Positions 34,255 to 43,779 are shown, counted from the first letter of the stretch. The stretch is DNA of 64,000 bases from Candidatus Poseidoniaceae archaeon (GCA_949372655.1 CASIAI010000001.1:263279-327278); one strand, 5' to 3'. Numbers and translations: made by a program. Notes: a model not told the origin generated them from the sequence alone.

Positions 34255-36162
34255 TTAATCCTCTTCGCCCAATTCTTCTGCTTTCACTTCTTGTAGTTCA
34301 ACTGCTGGTTCAGTCTCATCGCTAGATGAAAGTAATTCTTCTAGGGAGACAGAACCATCTCCATCTACATCCGCTTTTTGGTGGATTTGAGTTGCTTCTT
34401 CCAATGACACGCCTATGGCTTGTGCGACATCTTCAATCGAAAGTTCATTACTACCTTCTGGACCTTCAAAGGCTTGTGAAAGCGCCTTCATTTGTTGTTT
34501 AAGTTCTTCCACTTTATCATTTCTCTCCTCAATAGTTGGGACATAAAATTGAGCTATGAGTTTGATAGAGTCTCCATGAGACAACTCACCATTAAATTCA
34601 AGCATATCTCCAATATTATTTACAATCACTTGGAACTTAGTAGGGTCTTTGGCTCTTCTCTTATTGTGCTTTTTATAATGATGAACGTAGACCTGATATT
34701 CACCAGGTTGAGCTGTATTATCATCCCAAACAATGTTCTCTACAGGTTTCTTGGTTTCTGGCCTTACATTAGCATCAACATCTAATTCACCACCACACGC
34801 AGATATCTTATTTCCGCCATGAATCCTCTCACCTGAAGGGCAAACAACGTGTAAATCTAAGTCGTTATAATTATTCCACATCAATGAAACTTGAACATCC
34901 CCTGAACGAGCACCTTCTCTTTCGAGTCTTTGCTGTAATTCTGACATTGCATTTTCTGCTGCCTGCCTAGATTCCATTTCTTCTTGTTGCCTAGCCGACT
35001 CTACTTCAGCCATTCTTTGAGTTTCAACGTCTGCCAATTCAGATTGTCTTTGATTTTCTTCTTCAGCCCGTTGATTCTCTAACTTCTCAGATTCTTGTGC
35101 TTCTTCTCGCATTTTTAATTCCATTTGGTTTTTAGCATAATCCTCTCGCTCTCCTCTTTCTGGAACCTCAAATTGACAAACCAACTTAATCGGGTCGCCA
35201 TGAGTTAATTCGCCATGGTATTCTCTAAAGTCACCAACATTATTGATAATAATTTGGAATTTAGTTGGATCACGAGTTCTTCGCTTTTTATGCTTCTTAT
35301 AGTGATGCGCGTACACTTGATATGTACCCGGTGTGGCTGAAACTCCCGGCCAAACAACATTCTCGACCGGTTTCTTAGTCTCTGCCCTAACATTTGCATC
35401 TACGTCTAATTCTCCGCCACATCCTGAGATTTTATTTCCACCATGGATTCTTTCTCCTGAAGGACAGACTACGTGAAGGTCCAAATCATTATAATTCTCC
35501 CACATAAGCGAAATTTGTACATCTCCACTCATTGCTCCTTCTCGAGAGAGTCTCTCTTGTAATTCGGCCATAGCCGACTCAGCAGCCGCTCTTGATTCCA
35601 TTTCTTCTTGTAATCGGGCTGATTCTAATTCTGCAAGTCTGTGTTCTTCTAATGCAGTCATTTCAAGTTGGCGGAGTTCTTCTTTTTCAGTCTCCAAACG
35701 AGCTTCTTCTTCTTCTCTATTACGAGCGACTCTTGCATCTTCTTCGAGACGTTGCCGCTCCGCTTCTTCCTCTTCAATCCGCTTACGATTCTCATCTTCT
35801 ATTCGACGAGCTTCTTCATCTTTAGACCTTCTACGATCTTCTTCACGGCGAAGAGTTTCTCTTTCTGCTTCTTCCTCGATTAGGCGTGCTTGTTCAGCAG
35901 CCATTCTTTCGGCATCTTGAACCGCTAGACGAGAATCGATTATTTGTTGGCGCCGCTTCCGATTTTCAACAACCGCTAGTTTACGGTCAATCTCTTGCTT
36001 AGTTTGTCCAAAACTAGGACTACCTGTGCCCTGTCTAAGTCCTTCTGCAGACATCCCTGGACGCATGTTCAGTTTGGCATCTGTTCTAACTAGAATGTAC
36101 CACATACCTAGTAAAAAACCGCCTCCCATGAGAGCCATTACACCCAAAGAAGCCGTATCCAT
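34255..36162 (-). CDS. Membrane-anchored coiled-coil protein with two DUF2135-like domains and an EF-hand
   Basis: The ~635-aa protein starts with one membrane helix (SLGVMALMGGGFLLGMWYIL). A long Glu/Arg-rich coiled coil follows, then two copies of a unit ending in a β-domain: VQISLMWENYNDLDLHVVCP and VQVSLMWNNYNDLDLHVVCP, each with GERIHGGNKIS and a later YQVYxHHYKKHxKRR. The β-domain resembles DUF2135/YfaP-type domains. The C-terminus carries one EF-hand loop, DVDGDGSVSLEE, before an acidic tail. GGGGTT precedes ATG 36162. It stands alone between purP and the divergent shikimate operon. A Ca2+-responsive cell-envelope or scaffold function is inferred; no enzymatic motif is seen. Confidence 0.7.
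   Translation of the reverse strand: MDTASLGVMALMGGGFLLGMWYILVRTDAKLNMRPGMSAEGLRQGTGSPSFGQTKQEIDRKLAVVENRKRRQQIIDSRLAVQDAERMAAEQARLIEEEAERETLRREEDRRRSKDEEARRIEDENRKRIEEEEAERQRLEEDARVARNREEEEARLETEKEELRQLEMTALEEHRLAELESARLQEEMESRAAAESAMAELQERLSREGAMSGDVQISLMWENYNDLDLHVVCPSGERIHGGNKISGCGGELDVDANVRAETKKPVENVVWPGVSATPGTYQVYAHHYKKHKKRRTRDPTKFQIIINNVGDFREYHGELTHGDPIKLVCQFEVPERGEREDYAKNQMELKMREEAQESEKLENQRAEEENQRQSELADVETQRMAEVESARQQEEMESRQAAENAMSELQQRLEREGARSGDVQVSLMWNNYNDLDLHVVCPSGERIHGGNKISACGGELDVDANVRPETKKPVENIVWDDNTAQPGEYQVYVHHYKKHNKRRAKDPTKFQVIVNNIGDMLEFNGELSHGDSIKLIAQFYVPTIEERNDKVEELKQQMKALSQAFEGPEGSNELSIEDVAQAIGVSLEEATQIHQKADVDGDGSVSLEELLSSSDETEPAVELQEVKAEELGEED
34528..35013 (-). repeat. 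Internal duplication, copy 2 (coiled coil + DUF2135-like domain)
   Basis: Codons from MAEVESARQQEEMESRQAAE through the domain end at FYVPT form the second copy of a 486-bp unit. It corresponds residue by residue, with few substitutions, to the copy at 35152-35637. The duplication includes part of the coiled coil as well as the β-domain, so it is a duplication of a whole segment rather than of the folded domain alone. Confidence 0.7.
35152..35637 (-). repeat. Internal duplication, copy 1 (coiled coil + DUF2135-like domain)
   Basis: Codons from LAELESARLQEEMESRAAAE through the domain end at FEVPE form the first copy of the duplicated 486-bp unit in the membrane-anchored coiled-coil gene. Both copies keep GERIHGGNKIS, CGGELDVDANVR and HHYKKH. 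Confidence 0.7.
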
Positions 36163-36319
36163 GACAACCCCAAGCCGAACATGTCTATTGAAGCATCGGT
36201 CAAAAGTATAGATTTTCAACTCCTAAAAAGTAATAATCTAGTAGTTTGAAAAGAAATTCTATTGTAATTTACACTGATTCAAAGCAAAGCATTGAGAGGG
36301 AGGAACTGTTCGCATTATC

Positions 36320-37117
36320 ATGAGCAAAGGGGAACTATTGTCAAAGATACTACCTAATGGGCGTGGAGTTTGGATACCTATAGACCACGGTGTTTCAGAT
36401 TATCCAGTTGAGGGTTTAGTAGATTTGGAGTCTACAATAAAGTCACTTATTTCTGCTGGAGTTGATGCAATTATCGCACATAAAGGATTAGTAGATTATT
36501 ATAGTAAGCTATGCGAAAACTCGAACACAAGTATGGTCATTCACCTCTCAGCATCAACTAGGCATGGAGGAAAGGAGTCAACAAATAAAGTCTTAGTCGG
36601 TGGAGTTGATGAAGTTCGGCAAAGAGGTGGAATCGGCGTTTCCTGCCAAGTTAATATGGGTAGTGAAAAAGAACCTGAGATGATGGAGAGAATGGGTGAA
36701 ATTAGTCGACAAGCACTGCTTCACGGACTTCCGATGTTTGGCATGGTCTATGCAAGAGGCCCAAACTTGAATGTTATGAAAGATGATTCAACAAAAGGTA
36801 ATGCTCATGCTGCCAGGTTAGCATTTGAACTCGGTTGCGATGCTGCCAAGACAGTTTGGACTGGCGATAAAAAAAGTTTCGCAAAAATAACAAATGCAGT
36901 ACCAATCCCTCTTCTAGTAGCAGGAGGCCCATCTACAGGAGATAGTCGGGCAATCTTAACAATGATTCGGGATGCATTGGACGCTGGTGCTTCTGGAGTT
37001 TGTATGGGAAGGCAGGTATTTGGACATCCTCAAGTCGAATCTATTGCTAGAGCAATAGTTATGTTAGTACACCAAGATGCTTCGGTTGAGGAAGCAATAA
37101 GGGAATGTTCTTTGTGA
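36320..37117 (+). CDS. ADH synthase (2-amino-3,7-dideoxy-D-threo-hept-6-ulosonate synthase)
   Basis: A class I (DhnA-like) aldolase that in archaea joins a sugar-phosphate-derived unit to aspartate semialdehyde, starting the alternative route to dehydroquinate. VWIPIDHGVSDYPVEGLVDL is the family phosphate/active-site start. ELGCDAAKTVWTGDKKSF contains the Schiff-base Lys, and PIPLLVAGGPSTGD is followed by GASGVCMGRQVFGHP. At 265 aa it is typical of the family. GGGAGGAACTG precedes the ATG. First gene of the aromatic operon; the adjacent DHQ synthase II strengthens the assignment over fructose-bisphosphate aldolase, a paralogue with the same fold. Confidence 0.92.
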   Translation: MSKGELLSKILPNGRGVWIPIDHGVSDYPVEGLVDLESTIKSLISAGVDAIIAHKGLVDYYSKLCENSNTSMVIHLSASTRHGGKESTNKVLVGGVDEVRQRGGIGVSCQVNMGSEKEPEMMERMGEISRQALLHGLPMFGMVYARGPNLNVMKDDSTKGNAHAARLAFELGCDAAKTVWTGDKKSFAKITNAVPIPLLVAGGPSTGDSRAILTMIRDALDAGASGVCMGRQVFGHPQVESIARAIVMLVHQDASVEEAIRECSL

Positions 37118-37126
37118 GGTGGTTTT

Positions 37127-38152
37127 ATGGAAGTTTGGCTTGATTACCGCCAATCAAAAGAAGGCAGTATTCTATTTAGCGAAAAATTTGATAAAGTAAT
37201 ATCTGAAACTCCACACAGCGATTTGGCGACCCTCGTTTTTTCTAATAATTCTGTTTATTTGGATAGTAAACTAATCGGTACTGCTGTCCTAATCTCGGAT
37301 TTAGAAAGTCAAAATGAGGCAAGGAAATTTGTAGGTAGTGTTGCTTGGATTGTTTTAGAATTTGAAGATTGGTCGATGATTCCAATCGAGAACTTAATTG
37401 CTGCATGTCAAGGTACTCCAACAAAAATCGCTGCTAAAATTAGAACTCCTGAAGAAGCACAGGGTGCTGGTTTTGCACTAGAAACAGGAGTAGATGCATT
37501 GATTGTTGACGACCAACAAGATATGATTGATGCAGCCTTTATAATCAAATCACAAAGAGGTGAGATAAACTTTAATCAAATGGTGGAGAAAAAGGAATCA
37601 GATACCTTAGAAATAATATCTCATCAAATTATGTCGATAGAACAAGGAGGGATTGGTGAGAGATATTGTATTGATTTGACTTCTTTACTTTCGGTTGGAG
37701 AAGGCATGTTAATTGGTTCTTCGGCCTCAAGTTTAGTTTTAGTACATGGTGAAACATTAGATTCAGAATTCGTACCTCAAAGGCCATTTAGAGTAAATGC
37801 TGGACCTCCTCACTCCTATGTAATGATGGCTGATAGAACTACCAAATATATTTCAGAGTTAAAAACTAATGATTCTGTTCTGATTTCCAATCCTAATGGA
37901 ACTACAAGAATAGCAACTATTGGGCGGCTGAAAATTGAAAGAAGACCGTTTTTAGCCCTATATTGGCATAACCTTTTTGATAAACCGTCTTCCATATTCC
38001 TTCAACAGGCGGAGACCGTGCGATTGATTAATTCCTCTGGAAACATGAAATCTGTCACTTCACTGAAAATAGGTGACACAATTCTTGGCTGGAACGGAAA
38101 AGGTTCTAGACATATAGGAGAATCGATTAACAGCAAAGTAGAAGAGAGGTGA
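37127..38152 (+). CDS. 3-dehydroquinate synthase II (archaeal type)
   Basis: The NAD-dependent enzyme that oxidatively deaminates ADH and cyclises it to 3-dehydroquinate. The family blocks IGERYCIDLTSLLSVGEGML, IGSSASSLVLVHGETLDSEF, RPFRVNAGPPHSYVMMADR, TKYISELKTNDSVLI and FLQQAETVRLI are all present in the expected order. It is unrelated to bacterial AroB. The 341-aa length is normal. GAGGTGG precedes ATG 37127, 9 bases after the ADH synthase stop, so the two steps are translated together. Confidence 0.94.
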   Translation: MEVWLDYRQSKEGSILFSEKFDKVISETPHSDLATLVFSNNSVYLDSKLIGTAVLISDLESQNEARKFVGSVAWIVLEFEDWSMIPIENLIAACQGTPTKIAAKIRTPEEAQGAGFALETGVDALIVDDQQDMIDAAFIIKSQRGEINFNQMVEKKESDTLEIISHQIMSIEQGGIGERYCIDLTSLLSVGEGMLIGSSASSLVLVHGETLDSEFVPQRPFRVNAGPPHSYVMMADRTTKYISELKTNDSVLISNPNGTTRIATIGRLKIERRPFLALYWHNLFDKPSSIFLQQAETVRLINSSGNMKSVTSLKIGDTILGWNGKGSRHIGESINSKVEER

Positions 38153-38157
38153 TATGA

Positions 38158-39057
38158 TTGACGATACTTGGCAGTGGACAATCTCATGGAGCATGTAGTT
38201 TACTTCATGCTGCAGGTACTGGCTATGGCTCAAGTATGGCTCTAGATTTACCTGTGGCAGTTAGATTGTTAGATAGGCCGAGTAAGAGAGACTTAGAAGA
38301 CCCTGATGGTCTTCTGGATTCTGTTATGAAAATATGGGTTTCAAGTGGTTATGATTTACCAAATGGATTAGAGCCAGAACAACTTTTCTGGGCAGTAGCA
38401 TCAAAGATTCCCCCCAAACAAGGACTGAAATCTAGTGCTGCGGTATCTATTGCTGCATTGAGAAGTTTGTGTGATGCTACTGGGATAGAATTGGAAGTTC
38501 ATCGATTAGTAGAGTTATGCGCTCAATCTCAATTTGATGCTGGTGTATCTCTGACAGGCTCTATCGATGATGCATGGGCATGTGCTACAAAAGGGTGGAA
38601 ACTTATTGATGTCAATGCTGAATCCATAGAAAGTGGCGTCATAATGGAAGGAAAGGGGCCTGAAAGTGACGATTGGTTCGTAACAATAGTAGTTAGAGAG
38701 AGGCGAACTAAATCTCCTACTCTTGAAGACTTTCAACCCTTTTTTAATGACTTCCAACAAGCACTTAGTGCAATACAAGAAGGAGACTTACTCAATGCAA
38801 TTACTTGGAATGGCCGAGCAATGAGTGGTGTTCTAGAGGATTTTGATGGTAGAAGAATTTCTAATGATGCATTTGTTAACGGTGCAAGATCTTCAGGTAT
38901 CAGTGGCTCAGGACCTGCTGTGGTAATACTCTCACCATCTATTACTCCTCAGACAGTAAATAGGCTCAAGAGGATTTTCGATAATAAGCAGAAGAAATTA
39001 ACAATTATTGAAACTAAGTTTCTTAATTCTGAAGGTGAAGATGTAGATTCTGACTGA
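38158..39057 (+). CDS. aroK: Shikimate kinase, archaeal GHMP type
   Basis: Phosphorylates shikimate to shikimate 3-phosphate, using a GHMP-kinase fold rather than the bacterial P-loop AroK. Seen: AAGTGYGSSMALDLPVAVRL, the ATP-binding PPKQGLKSSAAVSIAALRSL, and the C-terminal GARSSGISGSGPAVVILS. Length is 299 aa. The start is TTG 38158, with GAGGTG 6 bases upstream; the nearby ATG 38154 is out of frame. Five bases separate it from the DHQ synthase stop. Confidence 0.92.
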   Translation: MTILGSGQSHGACSLLHAAGTGYGSSMALDLPVAVRLLDRPSKRDLEDPDGLLDSVMKIWVSSGYDLPNGLEPEQLFWAVASKIPPKQGLKSSAAVSIAALRSLCDATGIELEVHRLVELCAQSQFDAGVSLTGSIDDAWACATKGWKLIDVNAESIESGVIMEGKGPESDDWFVTIVVRERRTKSPTLEDFQPFFNDFQQALSAIQEGDLLNAITWNGRAMSGVLEDFDGRRISNDAFVNGARSSGISGSGPAVVILSPSITPQTVNRLKRIFDNKQKKLTIIETKFLNSEGEDVDSD

Positions 39058-39109
39058 TTTGCACAACTTCATCAATGAATAGCACTTGGGATGTTTGATA
39101 CACATGCAG

Positions 39110-40186
39110 ATGAGGTTGGGGGAACACCTACAATTAACTCTGTTTGGAACAAGTCATGGACCTTTAGTTGGGGCGTACCTTGAAGGAGTACCAAAAGGAA
39201 TCAGTATCGATAGAATTGAGATTCAAAAAGCCATGGACTTAAGAAAGCCTGGTGGTAAATATGCTAGTAAACGTAAGGAAGCGGACAACGTAGAACTATT
39301 GTCTGGAATTTCAGAAGAAATCACAACAGGTGAAAAAATAGAGATTTCAATAAAAAATAAAGATGCACGTTCATCGGATTATTCATTTATTCCAGACCAT
39401 CCAAGGCCAGGCCATCAAGATATGGTAATGCTAAAGAGAACAAATGGTGAAGCAGACCTTAGAGGTGGTGGAACTTCTAGTGCTAGATTAACTGCACCTA
39501 TTGTCGCAGCAGCAGCAATCATTGAGCCAATACTATCTCGACTAGCAATAAATATCCAAGCACATGTAAGAGCGATTGGAAATATCGAAGCCCGAAGTAT
39601 TAACCAATGCCCAGAAAAATGGGCTAATGAAAGTTGTAAGGAAATAAGATGTAGAGATCCTGATGTTGCTGAGTCGATGATAGAATTAATTCAGCGACAA
39701 AGAAAAAACCGCGACTCCATTGGCAGTAAAGTTGAACTTTGTATCTCAGGACTTCCCTTAGGACTTGGTGAACCTTGGTTTGACGGGATTGAACCCGCAC
39801 TATCTCGAGCCATGATGTCAATTCCTGCAGCAAGAGGTGTTTCTTTCGGACATGGTTTTGAAGTTGTGAAAATGAGTGGTAGTGAGCATAATAGTCCATG
39901 GGGTGGAACAAGTAAAAATCCAATATTGGAAGGTAAAAAGCCTGATGGCGCACTAGCAGGTCTTTCCACAGGTTCCGATTTATTATGCTGTGTAGCCTTT
40001 AAGCCCCCATCTAGTATTGCCAAAGAACAATTGACACTAAATCTAAAAACAAATCAAAAAGAAGTTTTAGCTGTAAAAGGGCGCCATGACCCTGTTTTAG
40101 GACCAAGAGCAGTTTCAGTTGTCGAAGCGATGGCTAAATTAATTATTTGTGATTTAGTAATGAGGGGCGGTTTTTTAAATGAATAA
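39110..40186 (+). CDS. aroC: Chorismate synthase
   Basis: Converts EPSP to chorismate with reduced FMN. Family signatures are LTLFGTSHGPLVGAYLEGVP at the N-terminus, FIPDHPRPGHQDMVMLKR, and DLRGGGTSSARLTAPIVAAA. Later come FGHGFEVVKMSGSEHNSPWG, GLSTGSDLLCCVAFKPPSSI and GRHDPVLGPRAVSVVEAMA. With ATG 39110 the product is about 358 aa; ATG 39104 would add two residues. The gene overlaps the aspartokinase start by 8 bases. EPSP synthase and DHQ dehydratase are not in the window. Confidence 0.95.
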   Translation: MRLGEHLQLTLFGTSHGPLVGAYLEGVPKGISIDRIEIQKAMDLRKPGGKYASKRKEADNVELLSGISEEITTGEKIEISIKNKDARSSDYSFIPDHPRPGHQDMVMLKRTNGEADLRGGGTSSARLTAPIVAAAAIIEPILSRLAINIQAHVRAIGNIEARSINQCPEKWANESCKEIRCRDPDVAESMIELIQRQRKNRDSIGSKVELCISGLPLGLGEPWFDGIEPALSRAMMSIPAARGVSFGHGFEVVKMSGSEHNSPWGGTSKNPILEGKKPDGALAGLSTGSDLLCCVAFKPPSSIAKEQLTLNLKTNQKEVLAVKGRHDPVLGPRAVSVVEAMAKLIICDLVMRGGFLNE

Positions 40187-41504
40187 ATCGACTATTGTTC
40201 ATAAATTTGGAGGCTCATGCCTAAGAGATAATGCGGACTTAGAACAAATCTCTAAAATTATTAGAAACTTTTCAGGTCGTCCAGTGATAGTAGTGTCTGC
40301 ACTATGGGGCACTACTGACCGATTAATGAGAGCCTCAAATGAACCAAAGTATGCTACTCGTTTAGTTGATGACCTTAGGAGGCAACATATTAGATTTGCA
40401 CCCGATATTGAAAAGTCGGATTTAGGTGGACTGTTTGAATCTGTATTATCCGGAATAGAAAAGTCTCTGACTGAAATTTCCAAAAAACTTGACTTACACT
40501 ATCATACTAATACCCTTTTAGCAGCCGGGGAAAGACTTTCTGCATTAGTCGTATCATATCATCTTAGGAAATCTGGTATTGATGCCCACCCTGTCGGTTC
40601 TGAAGATATTGGCCTACACCTTGACGGAATCGGACATGCACAATCTGTTGATATTGAATATTCAAGTAAAAACTTAGACTATGATTCACTAAATGGTATT
40701 CCTGTCATAACAGGATGGTTTGGAGAAGGAAAAGATGGAGAGATCGCTTTGCTCAGTAGAGGTGGTAGTGATCATTCTGCCACTGCTATAGCTAGATTAC
40801 TGGATGCTCAAAAAGTAATTCTTTGGAAAGATATTGAAGGTGTTTTAGCAATTAACCCTAGATGGGGAATTGAAACCAAGGCAATTTCATACCTCGGTTA
40901 TGAGGAAGCCAAGGAACTGACTAGAATGGATGCTCCAATTATTCACCCTTCGACAATGGAGCCAATCTTGGAACTTGGCATTCCAATTGAAATAAGACAT
41001 TTATATCAAAATGAAAGTGGAACTGCCCCTACTACTATTGGTCCTGATATTGTTCAGGGAGATGATATCAAGGCGATAGGATGTTTACGAAGTGTCTCTA
41101 GAATCGAAATTAATACTGATAAAATGGTTGATTCGAGTAAATCATTAGGAGAATTATTAATTCTATTAAATGAGCATGATATCACTTGTTGGTCACTTAA
41201 TTACCAACCAGGTAATATCGAAATTGTAATATCACAAAATGATTTCAATGCAGCCAATAAAATAATTTCAGTACTTTTTGAACAGATTGCAGTTGAGGAT
41301 TTCCCTGCACTTATTTCGCTAATTGGGAATCTGAAGGTAGAACAATTCAAGAATAATTTAAACTCAAGTGCTTTTCTTGAAAGAGACATTTCAGTTCTTT
41401 CTCAAACACCGCATTCAATACAACTATTGTGTGTGAATGAAAATATTTCAGACGTATTAGACCAACTCTCAAATGTAGTTGACTCTAAAAATATCAGATT
41501 ATAA
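40179..41504 (+). CDS. lysC: Aspartokinase
   Basis: Phosphorylates aspartate, the first step to aspartate semialdehyde. KFGGSCLRDNADLEQISKII is the amino-acid-kinase start. LLAAGERLSALVVSYHLR and LLSRGGSDHSATAIARLLDA form the ATP/aspartate sites. VILWKDIEGVLAINPRWG carries the nucleotide loop. The C-terminus (about 300-441) has the spacing of paired ACT regulatory domains, so feedback control is likely. Its start overlaps aroC by 8 bases. Linkage to the ADH route makes sense because aspartate semialdehyde is a substrate of ADH synthase. Confidence 0.92.
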   Translation: MNKSTIVHKFGGSCLRDNADLEQISKIIRNFSGRPVIVVSALWGTTDRLMRASNEPKYATRLVDDLRRQHIRFAPDIEKSDLGGLFESVLSGIEKSLTEISKKLDLHYHTNTLLAAGERLSALVVSYHLRKSGIDAHPVGSEDIGLHLDGIGHAQSVDIEYSSKNLDYDSLNGIPVITGWFGEGKDGEIALLSRGGSDHSATAIARLLDAQKVILWKDIEGVLAINPRWGIETKAISYLGYEEAKELTRMDAPIIHPSTMEPILELGIPIEIRHLYQNESGTAPTTIGPDIVQGDDIKAIGCLRSVSRIEINTDKMVDSSKSLGELLILLNEHDITCWSLNYQPGNIEIVISQNDFNAANKIISVLFEQIAVEDFPALISLIGNLKVEQFKNNLNSSAFLERDISVLSQTPHSIQLLCVNENISDVLDQLSNVVDSKNIRL

Positions 41505-41506
41505 AT

Positions 41507-42430
41507 TCAATCTGCTCTCTTTTCACGGAACCTTTGAAGGTGATTTGGAAGGTTTAGAGCAAATAATCCACCTACTATGCAGAATACAAAGAAGGTACCT
41601 AATGCAACTCCATAAACTGAAATCAACTCAACTGATTCTTCCATCCTAAGGGCAGTATCCGAGGAGAATATACCTACGATTAATGGTAGAATTGTATTTG
41701 CTGAAAGAACAATTATTGCTAGTATTCCTGCTACTATTGGGTTGATAATTAGTGAACGATGATACTTACTAACGATTTTCTTAGGATTCATGACATAGAC
41801 TTCATTGGTTCTAATACTAGTATCTAGCATAGAATACCTAATTACGCCGTTAGCTAATTCAAAGTACATTACCAACAAGACTGCATAAACTACAACTAAA
41901 ATGTTGAGCATTGTTGCGCTATCTTGTAATCCAAATGGATCGCTTGCCAAAGATACTTTGGATGCAGCAAATCTAAGAATCGCTAAAATGAATAATAAAT
42001 TACTGACAAGAGTGTATCTACCATCTCTCTGGAACGTACCCCAGAAGCCAGTACCTGCTGCGGCTGCAATTATCAATAATTGCATGAAAAATGCAAGCGC
42101 TAAGTTTCCTGTAACCATGTACCAAATGGTTCCTTCCGGAGGAGAGACCATGTAGGTCATCAGTGATAAGGCAACTAGAACTCCATAAACTGCTAATTGC
42201 AGGTTCTGTACCATCCTGTCAGGAGCGAGAAACTTCATTTTTGTAACTAAAGGCCCACCTAATAAGCTCTCAACAAAACTAGGAATTTCCACCTTAGGAA
42301 TCGCATCTTTCGGTATGTCAGTACCACTGCCTGATTGACCAGCAAGCTTCTTTCTTGAAGGGGCTGATGAACGAACAGTCTTTCCGTCATATAGGTGACT
42401 TGTATCTCCTGATGGTTTATTTACAGTCAT
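41507..42430 (-). CDS. Polytopic membrane protein of the MoxR-DUF58 operon
   Basis: A 307-aa protein with a soluble Ser/Lys-rich N-terminus (~60 residues) and about six membrane segments: roughly residues 80-100, 105-125, 140-160, 172-195, 235-260 and 272-297. No enzymatic motif is recognised and the family is unknown to me. It starts 11 bases after the DUF58 stop with a strong GAGGTGATT ribosome binding site, so it probably belongs to the same complex. It converges with aspartokinase, 2 bases apart. Confidence 0.65.
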   Translation of the reverse strand: MTVNKPSGDTSHLYDGKTVRSSAPSRKKLAGQSGSGTDIPKDAIPKVEIPSFVESLLGGPLVTKMKFLAPDRMVQNLQLAVYGVLVALSLMTYMVSPPEGTIWYMVTGNLALAFFMQLLIIAAAAGTGFWGTFQRDGRYTLVSNLLFILAILRFAASKVSLASDPFGLQDSATMLNILVVVYAVLLVMYFELANGVIRYSMLDTSIRTNEVYVMNPKKIVSKYHRSLIINPIVAGILAIIVLSANTILPLIVGIFSSDTALRMEESVELISVYGVALGTFFVFCIVGGLFALNLPNHLQRFREKRAD

Positions 42431-42441
42431 AGATAATCACC

Positions 42442-43755
42442 TCAAAATCCTCTTGCTCCTGCAAGTGCGGTGGAAAGAAGCATATCAGGCTCCCAATCCA
42501 TTATGTTCACTCCTAAACCACGAAGTTCTCCAATCAAAACATCTCTTTCTGTTTTCATTACTTCATAACCGGTTCTATCGATCCTCTTAGCATCAAACTC
42601 AAACTCTAGAGATGAAGGAGAAAGAACTGTAACATCGAAGTCTCTTGCTCTAAAGTCTCTTAGAGCATTAACAATAGTCGGGTCATCTTCTAGATTCGAT
42701 AAGAATATTATTGGACTACCTTTATTGATATGTGGAAGAATTCTGTTTACAACTACTTGAAGAGGAATATTTCCTCTAGCGACTGCTCCAGCAAGTTTGG
42801 TTAGAATGACATATAGTTGCTTCTTACCAGTATCTCTGTCAACGCTAACAACTTCATCTCCATAGACAACCACACCTACAGAGTCACGGCGGCCTAGGAA
42901 AAATTTGGCCAATGAGGCTGCTGCTCTAGTTGAATAAACCAAAGCATTTCTAGAAACAGGGCCTGTTTCAGCAACTGCTCTAGAGTCTACAATTATTATC
43001 ACATCGGAAACAGCATCTCTTTCTCTTTCATTAACCATTAATTTACCAGACCTTGCATAAGCAGACCAGTTGATTGCTCTAAATGAATCTCCATCAAAAT
43101 ATTCTCTAAGAGAATAGAATTCTGAACCGGGACCAGGTTGACGTATATTCACTGCACCAGTGAAAATCTTAGGAACTCTAGATTTAACAAAGGTATCTTT
43201 CAAATCTTCCATCTTAGGGAATACAAGGAAATCGTCATAGACATGCATTTCTTTTTCCTTGTGAAATAAACCGAATGGGTCTTGAATTCTAACCGCAACT
43301 GGTCCAATACTGTAAAATCCTCTGAGTGGACATTCTAATGTATATTCAATGAATGTCTCTCTTCTAGGTCCAAGTTCCATTAGAATGTAATTCGAACCTT
43401 CCTTGATTCTCATTACTTCTGGAACTCTATCTCTCACTTCTAAAATCTTAGGTAATGGTGATTCGTTCTGCATTCGCAATGTAACATTTAGTTCACCATC
43501 TTCGAAAAGTCTTGCACTTGATAATTTCCTCATTGCTGAGACACTACTCAGTGCAAGCCCTTCTTCACCGCTCCATTCTTCAGCTCTTCGACCAGATGAT
43601 GCAACATCAGCATGGCCGCCAAATAGTGCAGCCCAAGTCAAGAACACAAATACAACAACTGCAATTGTTACCAACTGCTCATTACGTAGAGTTAGACCTA
43701 GCAAATACATTGCTACGGCCAAACTACCCAACATCGCTGATTTACGGCTCCACAT
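42442..43755 (-). CDS. DUF58-family von Willebrand-A-like protein
   Basis: A 437-aa membrane-associated protein with two N-terminal hydrophobic helices (about residues 8-40). The DUF58 core is FYSLREYFDGDSFRAINWSA, continuing YARSGKLMVNERERDAVSDV, then VIIIVDSRAVAETGPVSRNA, a degenerate MIDAS-like DxR strand. A preceding β-rich half (LYNVTLRMQNESPLP-like) is usual in this family. DUF58 proteins accompany MoxR ATPases and are thought to be their client or partner. AGGAG precedes ATG 43755. It is cotranscribed between moxR and a membrane-protein gene. Confidence 0.85.
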   Translation of the reverse strand: MWSRKSAMLGSLAVAMYLLGLTLRNEQLVTIAVVVFVFLTWAALFGGHADVASSGRRAEEWSGEEGLALSSVSAMRKLSSARLFEDGELNVTLRMQNESPLPKILEVRDRVPEVMRIKEGSNYILMELGPRRETFIEYTLECPLRGFYSIGPVAVRIQDPFGLFHKEKEMHVYDDFLVFPKMEDLKDTFVKSRVPKIFTGAVNIRQPGPGSEFYSLREYFDGDSFRAINWSAYARSGKLMVNERERDAVSDVIIIVDSRAVAETGPVSRNALVYSTRAAASLAKFFLGRRDSVGVVVYGDEVVSVDRDTGKKQLYVILTKLAGAVARGNIPLQVVVNRILPHINKGSPIIFLSNLEDDPTIVNALRDFRARDFDVTVLSPSSLEFEFDAKRIDRTGYEVMKTERDVLIGELRGLGVNIMDWEPDMLLSTALAGARGF

Positions 43756-43779
43756 AGGCTAAAACTCCTGAAATTCGTC

